A DNA stretch of 64,000 nt, taken from assembly GCA_025266875.1 (NCBI GenBank), contig JALLLT010000046.1, positions 124,001 to 188,000 of the forward strand, given 5' to 3'. Source of the DNA: Fennellomyces sp. T-0311. Its lineage: Eukaryota; Mucoromycota; Mucoromycetes; Mucorales; Lichtheimiaceae. The notes below the pieces were generated by a model, which searched no databases, had not been told where the DNA came from, and worked only from the letters and a program-made list of their open reading frames with translations. Position numbers and translations under genes: made by a program. Positions 1 to 10,563 of this stretch are shown one piece after another (positions within the stretch are counted from its first letter, which is position 1; each line of letters opens with the position of its first letter).

Positions 1-31
1 TCGAACAAGTTGTAATCAAACGTCATTATCC

Positions 32-1164
32 ATGTTGTCAAAACTTCTTCCGCCTTTCTTTGCTCAGGAAAGCTCTCCACAATGTGGGACCGAGCAAGAT
101 CCAATGACAACTGTCATTAGCATTCTGTTATGCATTGGTTTGGTGATATCGTATATGCCGCAGGTATATAGTAAAAAAAAACTCAGCTTATTTTAGGGGG
201 TATGGAGCACTCATGTTTTTTTGAGTGTAGCATTATCGTATCATTGTCAACAAGACAAGTGAAGGATTCAGTGCCTGGTTCTTACTACTCGGCGTGGTTT
301 CATCCACCTCCAGCTTTTTGAATATTATTCTGCTACAATGGGATGCCATTGTCTGTTGCAAGTCATTGGTAACTACGGCATACATATTGCGAGTTTGCTT
401 AGTGCTAAAACGCTTGTTTGATATAGTCAACTGGAGCGTGTCTCGAGGGTTTACTGGGTGTATTCCAAATCATGCTTCAATGGGCCATGTTCTGTCTCGT
501 GTTTATTCTGTTTCTAGTTTACTTCCCGGAAAGCCAAAAGCGAGTGAATAGCCTCGACTTGCCCGCCAAACTTCATGATATGACTAATGAATGGAAGACT
601 GCACTTCTGGTAGCAATCATCTGTATCGGCCATTTGGCTATTTCCTTCTTTATCACGGTCATCTTGCTCGCAGTGGTGGGAACACCTTCGGAACATTGGG
701 AAACCAATTATTGGGCTGGCTTTTTGGGTATTGTGAGCATGATATTGGCCTCATTTCAATACTTGCCCCAGATATACAAGACATGGAAGCGCAAGGTAAC
801 AATTGCCTTTATAAATGGTTGCGATGGTCATTGAGTCAACCCCAAATTTTAGTCTGTGGGAGCATTGAGTATCCCAATGATGCTCTTGCAAACACCAGGT
901 ATGGCATGTAATTGAACGAGTGCAAGCCGATATCTAACGTTTTTATGAAAAAAAAAAGGTTCGGCACTCTTTGTATACTCCTTGGCAGTTCGTCCAGGTA
1001 CCAATTGGACGGCATGGATCACCTATCTGGTGACGGGTATTCTTCAAGGCACGTTGCTTGTGATGTGTATCGTATGGCGGATCCGCAACAAACGTCTCGG
1101 TATCGATGATCTTCACGGCACCCGCATCGTCAACGAAGAGACGCCATTGCTGCGGGATGATTAG
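32..1164 (+). CDS. PQ-loop repeat membrane protein
   Basis: Multi-exon gene encoding a polytopic membrane protein of the PQ-loop (MtN3/cystinosin-like) superfamily, which moves small solutes across organelle membranes. The first ATG is at 32. Exon 1 ends in the first PQ motif (ISYMPQ) at a GT donor near 163. Exon 2 (from about 233) reads HYRIVNKTSEGFSAWFLLLG, the usual sequence after the first PQ loop. Exon 3 (from about 428) carries CLEGLLGVFQIMLQW. A second PQ motif (FQYLPQIYKTWKRK) lies near 765-795, followed by SVGALSIPMMLLQTPGS split over two small exons. The C-terminus ends in a short acidic tail (ETPLLRDD) whose dileucine could be a sorting signal (inference). The substrate is unknown. 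A separate PQ-loop gene of the Ypq1 type lies at 34.6 kb and is not a recent duplicate. Exon borders are read by eye. Confidence 0.85.
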
Positions 1165-1361
1165 ATTATACCATTATGCCAAATTTTCATGAATGCGTGT
1201 AGCCTTCTTTTGAAGCGAATGAGAAAACAATGTTTAAGTAACGATGGTTATGCAATTAGACTTTGAAAATACGTGACACCAGCCAAGAATAAAGGGGGTT
1301 GTCAAATCTATATCGTTGCACTTTTCAGTCCGCCACCTTTACCGTTTTTGCAAAATCTCTA

Positions 1362-2633
1362 ATGGCAACCGTGGTTGACATCATCTTTGTGGGTACTGGC
1401 ACTTCAGGTGCTGTGCCTAATGTATCTTGCCTTACCGATCCAGTACCAAAATGCAAAGTATGCTTGTCTGCCATGACGCCCGAGGGCCGGAAGAACATGA
1501 AAAAGAACACTTCCATGATTGTACGATATCGGAAGCATGGCGATTCTCCGAGCGACCGCCTTCGGTAAGAAGCTCAAGAAAAAATAGTAATAATAACTTA
1601 CTTGCAACTGACACGATCCTCCTTCCAGTACGGTGCTAATAGACTGCGGCAAGACTTTTTATGGTATATTTCTTTTTGATCTTTTTTTATCACAATACAC
1701 TCAACAGGAGATCCTTCAGACAGCGCATTGCACATCTTTCCTCGATACGGTATCCGATATTTGGACGCAGTTATCTTGACGCACGGTCATGCGGATGCCT
1801 GTTACGGTATGGATGGGCTGCGTCAATGGACTCTTGGTGGAGCCGTTCAAAAATCGATCGATATATACCTGTCGGATGAAACAATGGAGGTTGTCCAGAG
1901 AACCTTCCCATTCCTTGTTGACGTGCGCCATGCCACAGGTAAATCCTCATAATATACGGAAGAAGGAAAAGAGTGTACTGACAAAACGATAAGGCGGTGG
2001 TGATGTCGCCACTTTCAACTATAATATCATCTCGCCTGACAGTCCGTTCAATATCGAAGGGCTTGAGGTTATGCCACTTCCAGGTAATTTCCAGTGGCTA
2101 TCGACCCGAGTGAAAATAAAAGTAACTTATATGATCCAGTTCATCACGGAAAATACCTATCCACGGGTGAGCCATATTGGTGCTACGGATTCAAGATGGG
2201 TGGCATTTCATACATCTCCGACACCAACTATATTCCACCAGAAACAATGAAGCGAATCTTGTCCGGTGAACCCAACCTTATGTTTGTCATTGACTGTCTA
2301 CGAAGTATGTCTTTGTTTTAATACTTGGATTAGAGCCTGTTTTAACGGTATTGATTAGTGGAAGTGACGCACGCGTCGCATTTTGCACTTCCTGATTCGT
2401 TGGATGCTGCACGAACCATCAAGGCACTTAAAACTTACTTTGTCGGCTCAACTCACCGCATTGATCACTACGATTTGGAAGAGTCGCTCAAGTCGTTAGT
2501 AAAATCGGAAGGATTGCATGTGGCACCAGCTTACGATGGCTTGCATGTTGTATTTAATCCGGATAACACGCTGACAGAACAGTCGTATATAGATCCAGAA
2601 CCTAAAATTGTGCGCCCAGCAGTACGCACTTAG
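1362..2633 (+). CDS. metallo-beta-lactamase-fold hydrolase (PhnP/YcbX-like, fungal C777.06c type)
   Basis: Encodes a soluble metal-dependent hydrolase. It begins MATVVDIIFVGTGTSGAVP, the glycine-rich first strand of the metallo-beta-lactamase fold. The metal-binding motif HGHADACYGMDGLRQW lies near 1788-1835, giving HxHxD ligands. Later strands include the YISDTNYIPP segment (the Asp bridging ligand) and a late His in THASHFALP (near 2370). About five introns interrupt it, for example 1566-1628 and one ending just before VHHGKYLSTG at about 2140. Length (about 330 aa) fits uncharacterised eukaryotic members related to PhnP and the S. pombe C777.06c family. No physiological substrate is known for these; phosphodiester hydrolysis is the usual suggestion. 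The start at 1362 is the first ATG in frame. It lies about 200 bp downstream of the PQ-loop gene, same strand. Confidence 0.87.
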
Positions 2634-3864
2634 TATCTTGCGCTCTCGTAGAATTATAAGTTTCTGTATAACATCACGCGTGTAAATATATGTATATTGG
2701 ACTATTTTGACGAAAGAGAATGCTCTGGTCAAGTACGTTGTATTTTTATGAGAATTTGTAACCATGGAGAACCATTCGATTGCCTAGTACCAGAAAAGGG
2801 CTGTCACTCCAAAATCCAGGTACGGAGCGTTTACGTAAACGCGCTCCCCTTATACTTGTCAACAAATCATGGCGTAATTGGTCCACCATGACTCAATAAC
2901 AAGGATGGAGCCTGGTGACACTTTTCGATCTTTGACAATGACGATGCTCGATTTAACCACCACTATTGATACTCTCGAAAAAGCAAACGCACTTAATCTC
3001 CAGGCGAATATGACGAAGCAGTCAAAGTATATACCAGGGCATTTAAAGCTGTTCAAGGAGACATTTGTTCGGCTATAGATATGCGTCGAGTAACCGCGTA
3101 TTAAATGCAAAATATGTCTGATCCCATTCTGGATGATGTTCGTGCCGGCAGTATTGGGAAAGCCTGAACACAATCTGATCTATCATACCTTACTCTTGGC
3201 AACTCTCTATTATGTCGAAGCTATAAATCAAGGAATATAGACGGGTAGAGGTGACGTGTCAATTCTGGGAACAAGTGCATATTCAATATTTGGTCGGGTA
3301 CCTGATAAACTATTGATACAGCCGAATTTGGCCTCGTACTTCACTCAAATGAGAAAATCACTGGATTTTGTTGTGTCCAACAGGAATAACGTTACAGAGT
3401 ACTGCCGCTGAGAAGGATCGATTGATGATACATGGACCTAAGCTGCCGCCACTGCGTTATGTAAATACATACTTTCCGCTCAAAATATAACAATAACTGT
3501 GCATAATTTATCTATGCCCGCCGGTTTTTTGATCATTAAGCAATCTTTAGGAGATACTTATACATTAGTAATTTACACGACCATTTACCGTGCTTGAAAG
3601 TATATAATACGTATAAAAATATGACGTTCATTTCTTTTGTACCAAGCTGATTTGACAAGCTGGTAAATTTCGAAAAAGTGAATGCAACCAACAGAAGGGA
3701 TAAAGGGGTGGGTTCAGTAGAGGGGAATGAATGAAAATATCATCCAGCCTTCTACCATTCTTTTATCGTGATCCATCCGTGGCAGGTTTGTTCTTGTTGG
3801 CTGATTCTCGTCTCTTTCTCTCCTTTGGCAAGCGAACGGGTATCGCCACAGATGACGGTAGCTT
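2634..3864. other. intergenic stretch with one short unexplained ORF
   Basis: No convincing complete gene. An open stretch at 2878-3078 on the plus strand encodes about 66 residues that look helical (FRSLTMTMLDLTTTIDTLEK...), then shifts frame. It vaguely recalls the helical core of DASH-complex Dam1, but no start, splice pattern or downstream exon supports a gene. A near-palindrome GGAGCGTTTACGTAAACG/CGCTCC sits at about 2824-2847. The rest, 3100-3864, is AT-rich and shows nothing I can name. Confidence 0.4.
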
Positions 3865-6800
3865 TTAGCGATTCTCATGCTTTTGACCAGAAATGGAATG
3901 GACTTGGAAGCAGTCCTTCATTAGCATTGCACTCTTAAGTCTTCTATTCACATTGGGTTCCACCGGAACCGGATTTCCTGCCTCGTCCCTGTAAATGTAT
4001 GGTAACCGGAAAACATGGACACTGTTACTAGGCAAAATGATCGCTTTGTCGATACCCATGTCGAACTCCATCGTCTCACCAGCAGCATTGATAATCTATC
4101 CCAGCATTGTTAAGATCATGTCATTCATCACAGCGTTTCGCTTTTACCTTCACTGTTGGTTTGAAAGAAATTGTCACCGATGAATCTGGCGTCACAGCAT
4201 AGCAACGTTGAAGTTGTGCAGTAACATCGCCTGGTGTAGCTGTCTTTGGATTGGCATTTGCATAATTGCATGGACAGAGCACATACAAAGGGAGATCTTG
4301 ATGAACAAAATAGTTTGCATGCTCCTATAGGTCATTTTTTCCATTAGAGGTCTATTTTTACATGTCATAGAGTATCATGTACCTTTGGATGGCCTTTGTG
4401 TCCGATTTTACATATTCTCCCATCTCCACAACTCAAAAAGCGGTGGCCTAACGGACACTCGTATTCTGCACCAATGTAGCCGCGAATCAACCCATCCAAT
4501 CTGTGTTCGCGATCTCTGCGCTTGCTTTGTCGTCGTTTTTCCTTTTTTGGTGGATCATCCGTCACCTTCACCTCGCGTGGAAGATTCGCGGGTTCTGTGG
4601 TCGCGGTTCGGGTAGATCCCAAAGCTGGAAAAGCATCCAAACTCGCAACAGCAGGAACAGCTGCCTTTGATTTGCTTTCAGCAGGTGCTATGAATAGAGT
4701 CAGCTTCGTTGTAACACGTATACTGAAAATAAGGTATACGAACCATCTGCTCCTTTTCCTGGTAGCGGCCATTCGCTCACATTAAACGTTTGCTTGTTTG
4801 GCTCTTCGGCATCTTTAGCCATGTTCTTTTTGTTACGAGCCTCCTCCTTGGCAGTGAGTTCCGCTGTTTTCGCCATAATCCATGGCAAAAGATAATTCGT
4901 ATTGTTCATGAACCCTTCGTATTTGTCCAAGCCAATGCTATTACGGTATACAGATGCAGGGCCAAGGCACAACAAGGCTGCATCAAAGTGCGGAATATGA
5001 CGCACATTCTTAACCAAAGCTTGTTCATCGCCAAACGTTGACTTTTTTAGATCAACAGCAGCATGTCCGTTGTCAAGGCAGCAAGTAAATCGCTCGTAGA
5101 AACCAATGTTAGCTTCCTATAACCATAGTTAGTGTCTCATTACTGCTTATCTAAAAAAAAATGGTACCTCCACATTGAAAGGATCTTCGCGTAACTTTTG
5201 TGTCTTGCCACAGTCGCAAGCATGGAAAAAGCTACACCCACTGCTGTGCTTTGTACCATCGACTTCTCTTGTATGTTTTTCGCCTTCATTGCTTGCGTCC
5301 TCGTGACCAGCCTATACAACATAATTTAGATGCCAACGAAATAACTGGATGATTTGTGTCACGCTCACCTTTAGGCGGCACACTTTTCCGGTTAAACTAA
5401 CTCTCTCGCAGCTCTGTCGACCCTGCTTCCAGATAAGATCACACTCACGTTCTAGACGAGTGCCAAATTCTGCCGCGCATGGACCTCGTGCCAAAGTGTT
5501 GTATAGTCGTAACACGTTTTCTTTCTATCAAGCCGAGAAACACGTCAATAAGCGAAATCAATCACACTATTTCAGTTATCAATACCTTCCATAAATGGTA
5601 CTGGCGGGTATAACAAGGGGGTGATTCTTGAAGGTATGCCTCAATACACTTGCGCATAATATCCAACGAGTGGCTAAGCGGTAAGCGTGAGTTTCTTAAA
5701 CTACTTTTCAATCAAAAGCAGGTTACCTTCGCGAGAATACACGCTCAATTTCGATCGTATCCCTTATCTTCTTACGCAAAACAACTTCAATCTGCTGGAT
5801 CATGCCTTTGGCACCAGGCGACTGGGCAATAACGCTTTTTCTGAAATCACTTTCATCATCCTCTCCTTCATCGCGTACAGAAAATAGCAGTTTCTTGAGA
5901 AGAATCAAAGCTGAGGCAAACTGGATGCCCGTTGGTAGTGGAATTGCAGTGTGTTTCGCTTCGTTACCTTTTCGAGGTCCTGATGAAGCTATTATTTGAA
6001 GATGCATAGGATGACGATGGGTGGCAGCACGAATCCAGTGACCAACAAAGTTGCGTAAGAGCTTGTTACCGCAATCATCAAAGATCGATTCGATGGATTG
6101 TTGTTTCGATGCTTCTTTGCGCTTCTCGATAACTGTCTGCTTTTCCTCGTCGTCGTTTTCATTCAGCCATGAAGATATCGACGTGGGTTCATCAAAGCTG
6201 TACATCGACATGTCGTTGGTTTCTTCGCTGAACGATAATGTAGTCGCATAAGGAGTTGCTGGGACAATATGAACGAATGGTTGCGTTGTAGTAGGGAGCG
6301 CAAATAAGGATCTGTATTTTCTCTTTGATAAATTCAAGGATACCAAAACAACATGTTGCAAGAAGTACCTGACTTCAACTGGATCACGCCCAGTTCCACT
6401 ATCCGTCGATGGAACAAGGTGGAAGGCACGGAAGATGTTCTTTATCCTGGATTGAAACACTTCCTGCATCCGCTTCATCGCCACTGGAAACGTAGTTCGA
6501 GTCATTCTAGCCATGTTAGGAATGGATACCTACAAGACAAGTTAATATATATATCAAACGGTAAACCAGTGCAGAAACACATACGTCAGCAGCAATAAAC
6601 ACCATCATTGGCACACCCTTTGCAGGGCCCCACCAGCCCATCAAATTGGAATTAAGCCGCTCCCTGTCTCGTCTATTCTCAATTTCCTTGCGCTCGAACA
6701 AAGCGTTCGGCACTTGGATCTCCCAAAACTTCCAGCAAGCCGACTGCAACTGTGCCAAATGGGTGTATATCCCACTTTTGACCTGCGACAGATTGACCAG

Positions 6801-7493
6801 TTCTGTCATGAACTCAGACGGTAGCAGGCAGGGTGGCAGAATAGGCTGTGTAGATGGTTAGCATCGCTGGCACGTGAATAGTATGCCTATGCTTACGATA
6901 ACAAGATGCGACACCAAAAACATCAAAAGTAGCCCACGCATGACCGTTGACTGTTGACTTGACAAGAGCGTTTGCATGTAATTCTGATGCACCTCTATAT
7001 ATCAGTTACCACGTCTGGCCGGAACGTAGCCGAACTGATCCAAACCTTATCATCACTTTGCTTGGAAATCCGATACGCATCTGCCAACGAGGCCGTGTCG
7101 ACGCTGGCATCCATGAAAATATAGGCTGTCTTCACCGACCGATCCACATACAGCTGAAGTCCTTTCGAAACCTAGTACAATATTCTTAGTCCTTTTCTCG
7201 CGTCGCCGAATATGCATGTACCTCCACTGTGCACTCCAACGGCGTCTAATACAACAAGTTGAATATTGCTATACCCTCACTTGTTCTTTCGAAATTACCT
7301 GGTCAGTGGGCACAAACACCTCTGCGCCCGCTATGCGGTTCGCCAATGTCACGTTGGGATTGGACAGCTTGCCATTGGCATGAGAACTGGTGGTCCGAAA
7401 GCCGGAATTGCCAAAGATAGAGACTATGGTAAGTCCGGCATCTTTGATGGCTACGAGTTGCGCGTCCTCCAGTAGCTCATTGATTGCCTCCAT
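3865..7493 (-). CDS. SMG8: SMG8-like nonsense-mediated decay factor
   Basis: Large multi-exon gene for a homologue of SMG8, which with SMG9 binds the SMG1 kinase and restrains UPF1 phosphorylation in nonsense-mediated mRNA decay. Evidence, N to C terminus: a G-like first strand (LTIVSIFGNSGFRTT) near 7400; an LLMFLVSHLVIV-like hydrophobic strand near 6890-6930; a middle segment around 5680-5570 reading MRKCIEAYLQESPPCYTR, like the SMG8 helix before its cysteine; the zinc-site-like segment GAEYECPLGHRFLSCGDG near 4430-4480; and the family's C-terminal block VFRLPYIYRDEAGNPVP near 3950-4010. A Lys/Arg-rich linker (PPKKEKRRQSKRRDREHR) precedes the cysteine segment. The start is uncertain: ATG at 7493 fits best, but the frame is open to 7586. 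SMG8 is absent from budding yeast. Exact exon borders were not resolved everywhere. Confidence 0.84.
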
Positions 7494-7690
7494 TAATTTC
7501 GAAACCAAGCAAAAAAAAATATATCTGCAAAGAAGCAGCTGTTGCCACATTTTCATTCTTGTCCCGCAAAAGCCCTCTTGTGTCACGCGAGAGCATTTTG
7601 ATGTAAGAATTACTTAAAGAAAGCATCCAATTGCCTGTGTACAACTACGTATGGATGCTACCAATGGAGTGCACGGGTCCGTAACCTGTC

Positions 7691-7713
7691 GTGGAAGCGT
7701 GCCTCGCTTCCAC
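7691..7713. repeat. perfect 9-bp hairpin
   Basis: GTGGAAGCG and its exact reverse complement CGCTTCCAC are separated by the 5-nt loop TGCCT. It sits upstream of SMG8 and about 100 bp beyond the possible 3' end of the next minus-strand reading region. No known role; it could form a stem in RNA or be chance. Confidence 0.6.
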
Positions 7714-7812
7714 TGTGTATAACTTGGACGTTGCTATGTTGTTCATCCCACGAGTTTGTCTTTGGCCGAATCGAGTGTCGATTGTCATATAGGCTCAGTC
7801 CTAGCGTATGCT

Positions 7813-8305
7813 TCCCACAAGTTTCAACACGCAGGTCATAATACGAGAAGATCCGGTGCTTGTTGAAACTGAAGCCTTTACACCAATTGTTGCTCTATTG
7901 TTAAGTGATATTAAATCGAGCACAAGCATGCCCGCCAACGGGCCGTAACTGTAATGCGTGTGCACTGTTAGTACGCTTATTGCATCGAATAACTCTTTGA
8001 GAAATACGTACCTTCTAAAGTAGTCTCACCGCCAAGAGCTGAGGTACCATTACTGTGAATCTGTTGCCAAACAGAGCGGTGGAAAACTGCCCAACAGATG
8101 TCTCGAGCGGCGCAATATGGTCGTCATAGAATTGATTAGTCAGTATCCCACTTGCACAGGCTAACTAAAGGAGTGTTCGTCAACAGGATAGCATAAATAA
8201 AAGCTAAAATTACTACCTTCCTCGGGTATCAAATCAACTTGAACCAGCACTTGGTTATTGCTTAATTTGTTGGAGACGACGTTGGTGCCCTCCCAAACTT
8301 TCATG
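7813..8305 (-). other. possible gene or gene remnant, unrecognised
   Basis: On the minus strand an ATG at 8305 opens MKVWEGTNVVSNKLSNNQVL and runs 28 or so codons to a plausible donor (GTAGTAAT, about 8217). Further coding-like segments follow: around 8150-8010 (two competing frames, one reading SNGTSALGGETTLE) and 7813-7950 (YGPLAGMLVLDLISLNNRAT, then a stop). Splice sites of the form AG/GT can be found, but I could not join all three in one frame. It is either a real short gene with an exon structure I have wrong, or a decayed gene. No family is recognised. Confidence 0.28.
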
Positions 8306-8599
8306 GAAGCAGTTTGAAGAACTCAATACAATACCTGCAGCTATTGGGCCACATATAAACTTAAATTTGGCGAAGGGAGTTAGTTGAAAAAGTACGAAAA
8401 ACTTATTGGCCTGCTCCTATAGGTATATAGTCGCTTCCTTGCGATACAAGTGTAGAAATAAAAAAGTGACTTGGTTCCATGTTTGAAAAAACCCTTACTG
8501 GAAAAAAGACAGATCTGTATCGAAAAGTTACGAATATGTATAGAATGGAGAGAAGAAATATGGGGTGTAGGTATAATACCAGAGAGGTGGACCTGTTTA

Positions 8600-9170
8600 G
8601 GAGAGTGGCACCACACCAAGTGTGGTTGCTTGTGGATACCGATGCTCTGCGTTGGTGGGCCTCTTCTGGTGACGGTCCGTTACCATCGTACTGCTCATCG
8701 TTGTGGCTCAGGTTATCGAACCTGCATAGAACTTGCAAAAGTGCTGACCACGTCTTCTTCCATTATTTGGACGCAAAAGGCTGTTCAATATATGGTCGAT
8801 GACCTGTGTATCATCTTGCTGGTCAGGGACTGGTCCAAATGCTAAAAGTAGTTCTTGATACTCTGTGCGAAGCAATGGACAGGTGGCGTAATGCTCTCTG
8901 GGTACAGCAACTGGACCGCATTCGCAATCCTTCGGTAGGTAGGAGTGAAGCCAATGCATACTCAATTTCGCCAGTCGGTATCGCTCCTTGGATGAGGCTG
9001 CCATGTACAAGATAGGGTCAGCAAGTCGATATGGTTTTATGCGCCGAATTGAGTTGTATTTGGAATACCCGATCGGTAAACTCGTCCCCACCCCCACCCC
9101 CGTTTCTTACCAATTGTCGCTACCACCAGGCCCTTGGGTTGGGTCAGCTCGTTTCGACATGCCAAAGTAG
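8600..9170 (-). pseudogene. decayed 3' end of a LINE-type reverse transcriptase gene
   Basis: Minus-strand frame from about 9097 to 8750 reads RRIKPYRLADPILYMAAS and then WLHSYLPKDCECGPVAVPRE-HYATC, a CxC...H...C zinc knuckle typical of the C-terminus of non-LTR retrotransposon polyproteins. It continues through VIDHILNSLLRPNNG. The reading then jumps to another frame near 8720-8750, where LCRFDNLSHNDEQYDGNGPS continues the same protein pattern. No reverse transcriptase catalytic domain is present. The piece is therefore a truncated, frameshifted relic. Assignment to the LINE class is from the zinc-knuckle pattern only. Confidence 0.6.
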
Positions 9171-9521
9171 ATGGTAAAAATAGAAACTGTTGACCTGTCT
9201 ATCATCCTCGTAGGCGCTGACAAATATAATCATTTCACAGGACCGGCGAACGATAAAGTTATCGATATATCATCCGATACCTTGGTTTTTGATTTATGCA
9301 TCCTTGTTACGTACCCTACTTGCAAAACTTTATGTCCTACCCCAAGATGCAACCTGTCGATCTATCATAAACGGATCGCAATAAAAGTTAGAGAGTATTG
9401 TTAAAGCAGTTATCTGCATAGATCGTACAAGCAATCCGGATCAAGTCGTACGTAGAAGAAATAATGAAAAAGGTTCCTCCAACAGATTGACAGGGACCAG
9501 GCGACACCAGCAGTATGTCAG
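9171..9521. other. non-coding spacer in repeat-rich zone
   Basis: Between the reverse transcriptase relic and the LTR-like repeat. Open frames are short and have no protein-like pattern. Nothing else identified. Confidence 0.4.
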
Positions 9522-9638
9522 TGTGGTATCGCTTCAACGAGAAAAGGCTTTCGAATGACGAGACCAAAATAAGATGATGTTTTATTGAGACAAACTACTC
9601 TCTATTTATAATGATGATGAGTCGGGACGGAGAAGGTG
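9522..9638 (+). repeat. LTR-like interspersed repeat, copy A
   Basis: About 117 bp that recur at 27557-27673 in the same orientation. Both copies start TGTGGTRTCGCTT and share an exact 31-nt block (9536-9566), followed by imperfect TTTTATTGA...CTATTTATA...CGGGACGG...GAAGG. The TG start and dispersed position suggest the start of a retrotransposon LTR; the 3' border is not visible. It lies about 350 bp from a reverse transcriptase relic. Confidence 0.7.
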
Positions 9639-10563
9639 AATGCTTTTCTATCAGAGCCGAATCCGTGTTATCGCCGTAATCCCTAATGACCATACTGCCT
9701 TATTACGAAGGAGCGGATAGTCATGCAGAGACTGAGTTAACGTGAATGGTCCTTCTTGAAGTCTGAACCCAGATCAAGGTCTCACTGACACACAAGCCAG
9801 TGAACAGGCCAATAGATAACTGTGCGGTTGTTGATGTCGAAATAAGGAACGGATGTAACAAAGGCTGAGATGGAAAGGTATGTAGACAATGGATGACTGG
9901 TATGTCAGGATACGACAGTCAGGCAGGAAATAGTTAGATATATCCTTACAAGAAGTGTCCTCTTTCATTCATCTTAAAATGTTGGATCTACACTGGTAAG
10001 AAAATAAAGAACAAAAATGAAGGAGACCGGTGTGCCAGATCATGTATATTCCATGTGGGAAGCAGAAAAATGTGCAGCAAAATACGATGTCTATATATAC
10101 CGCAATTCGCAAAGGTAAATTAGCGTACTTATAAACTTACACTATTTCTACTCCATTCATTGCAAGATTATGCTATTGACGGGAAGAGGCGCACAAATCC
10201 AAACTCCACAAGGTCGCCTATTGGTGATTATCACTCTTCGTTGCTATGGATACATATATTGCATAACCTTTACGACACTTTATATATGTATTAAAGTCGT
10301 ATACACCCGTCGTATAATTTACGGCCTATACTATTAAGTCCATTCCGACCTAAGCATTCGTATTTTCTTTTATTTAGCTCGAGACTTAATTAAACTGCTA
10401 CAATTACAGCCTTGGTACATAATCTAGTTGTATCCTAGCAACTCAGATTCAGTATGCGAAGAACTGACAATAGTATTTAAAGGTTATAATGAAAGGTTTT
10501 GGATTTTGTATTGCTAATAAATATAGATGAGATAGATACTACTAAGCACAAATTATGACTAAT
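9639..10563. other. AT-rich intergenic region, no gene seen
   Basis: May contain the remainder of the LTR-like element (to about 9990), but it does not align clearly with the second copy. The stretch 10200-10560 is AT-rich and serves as the 3' flank of the mannanase gene. No coding pattern found. Confidence 0.45.

Noticed and set aside
5655..5690. tRNA-like start GAGTGGCTAAGCGG
   Set aside because: It lies in an SMG8 coding exon on the other strand, and no matching T-arm or acceptor stem follows.
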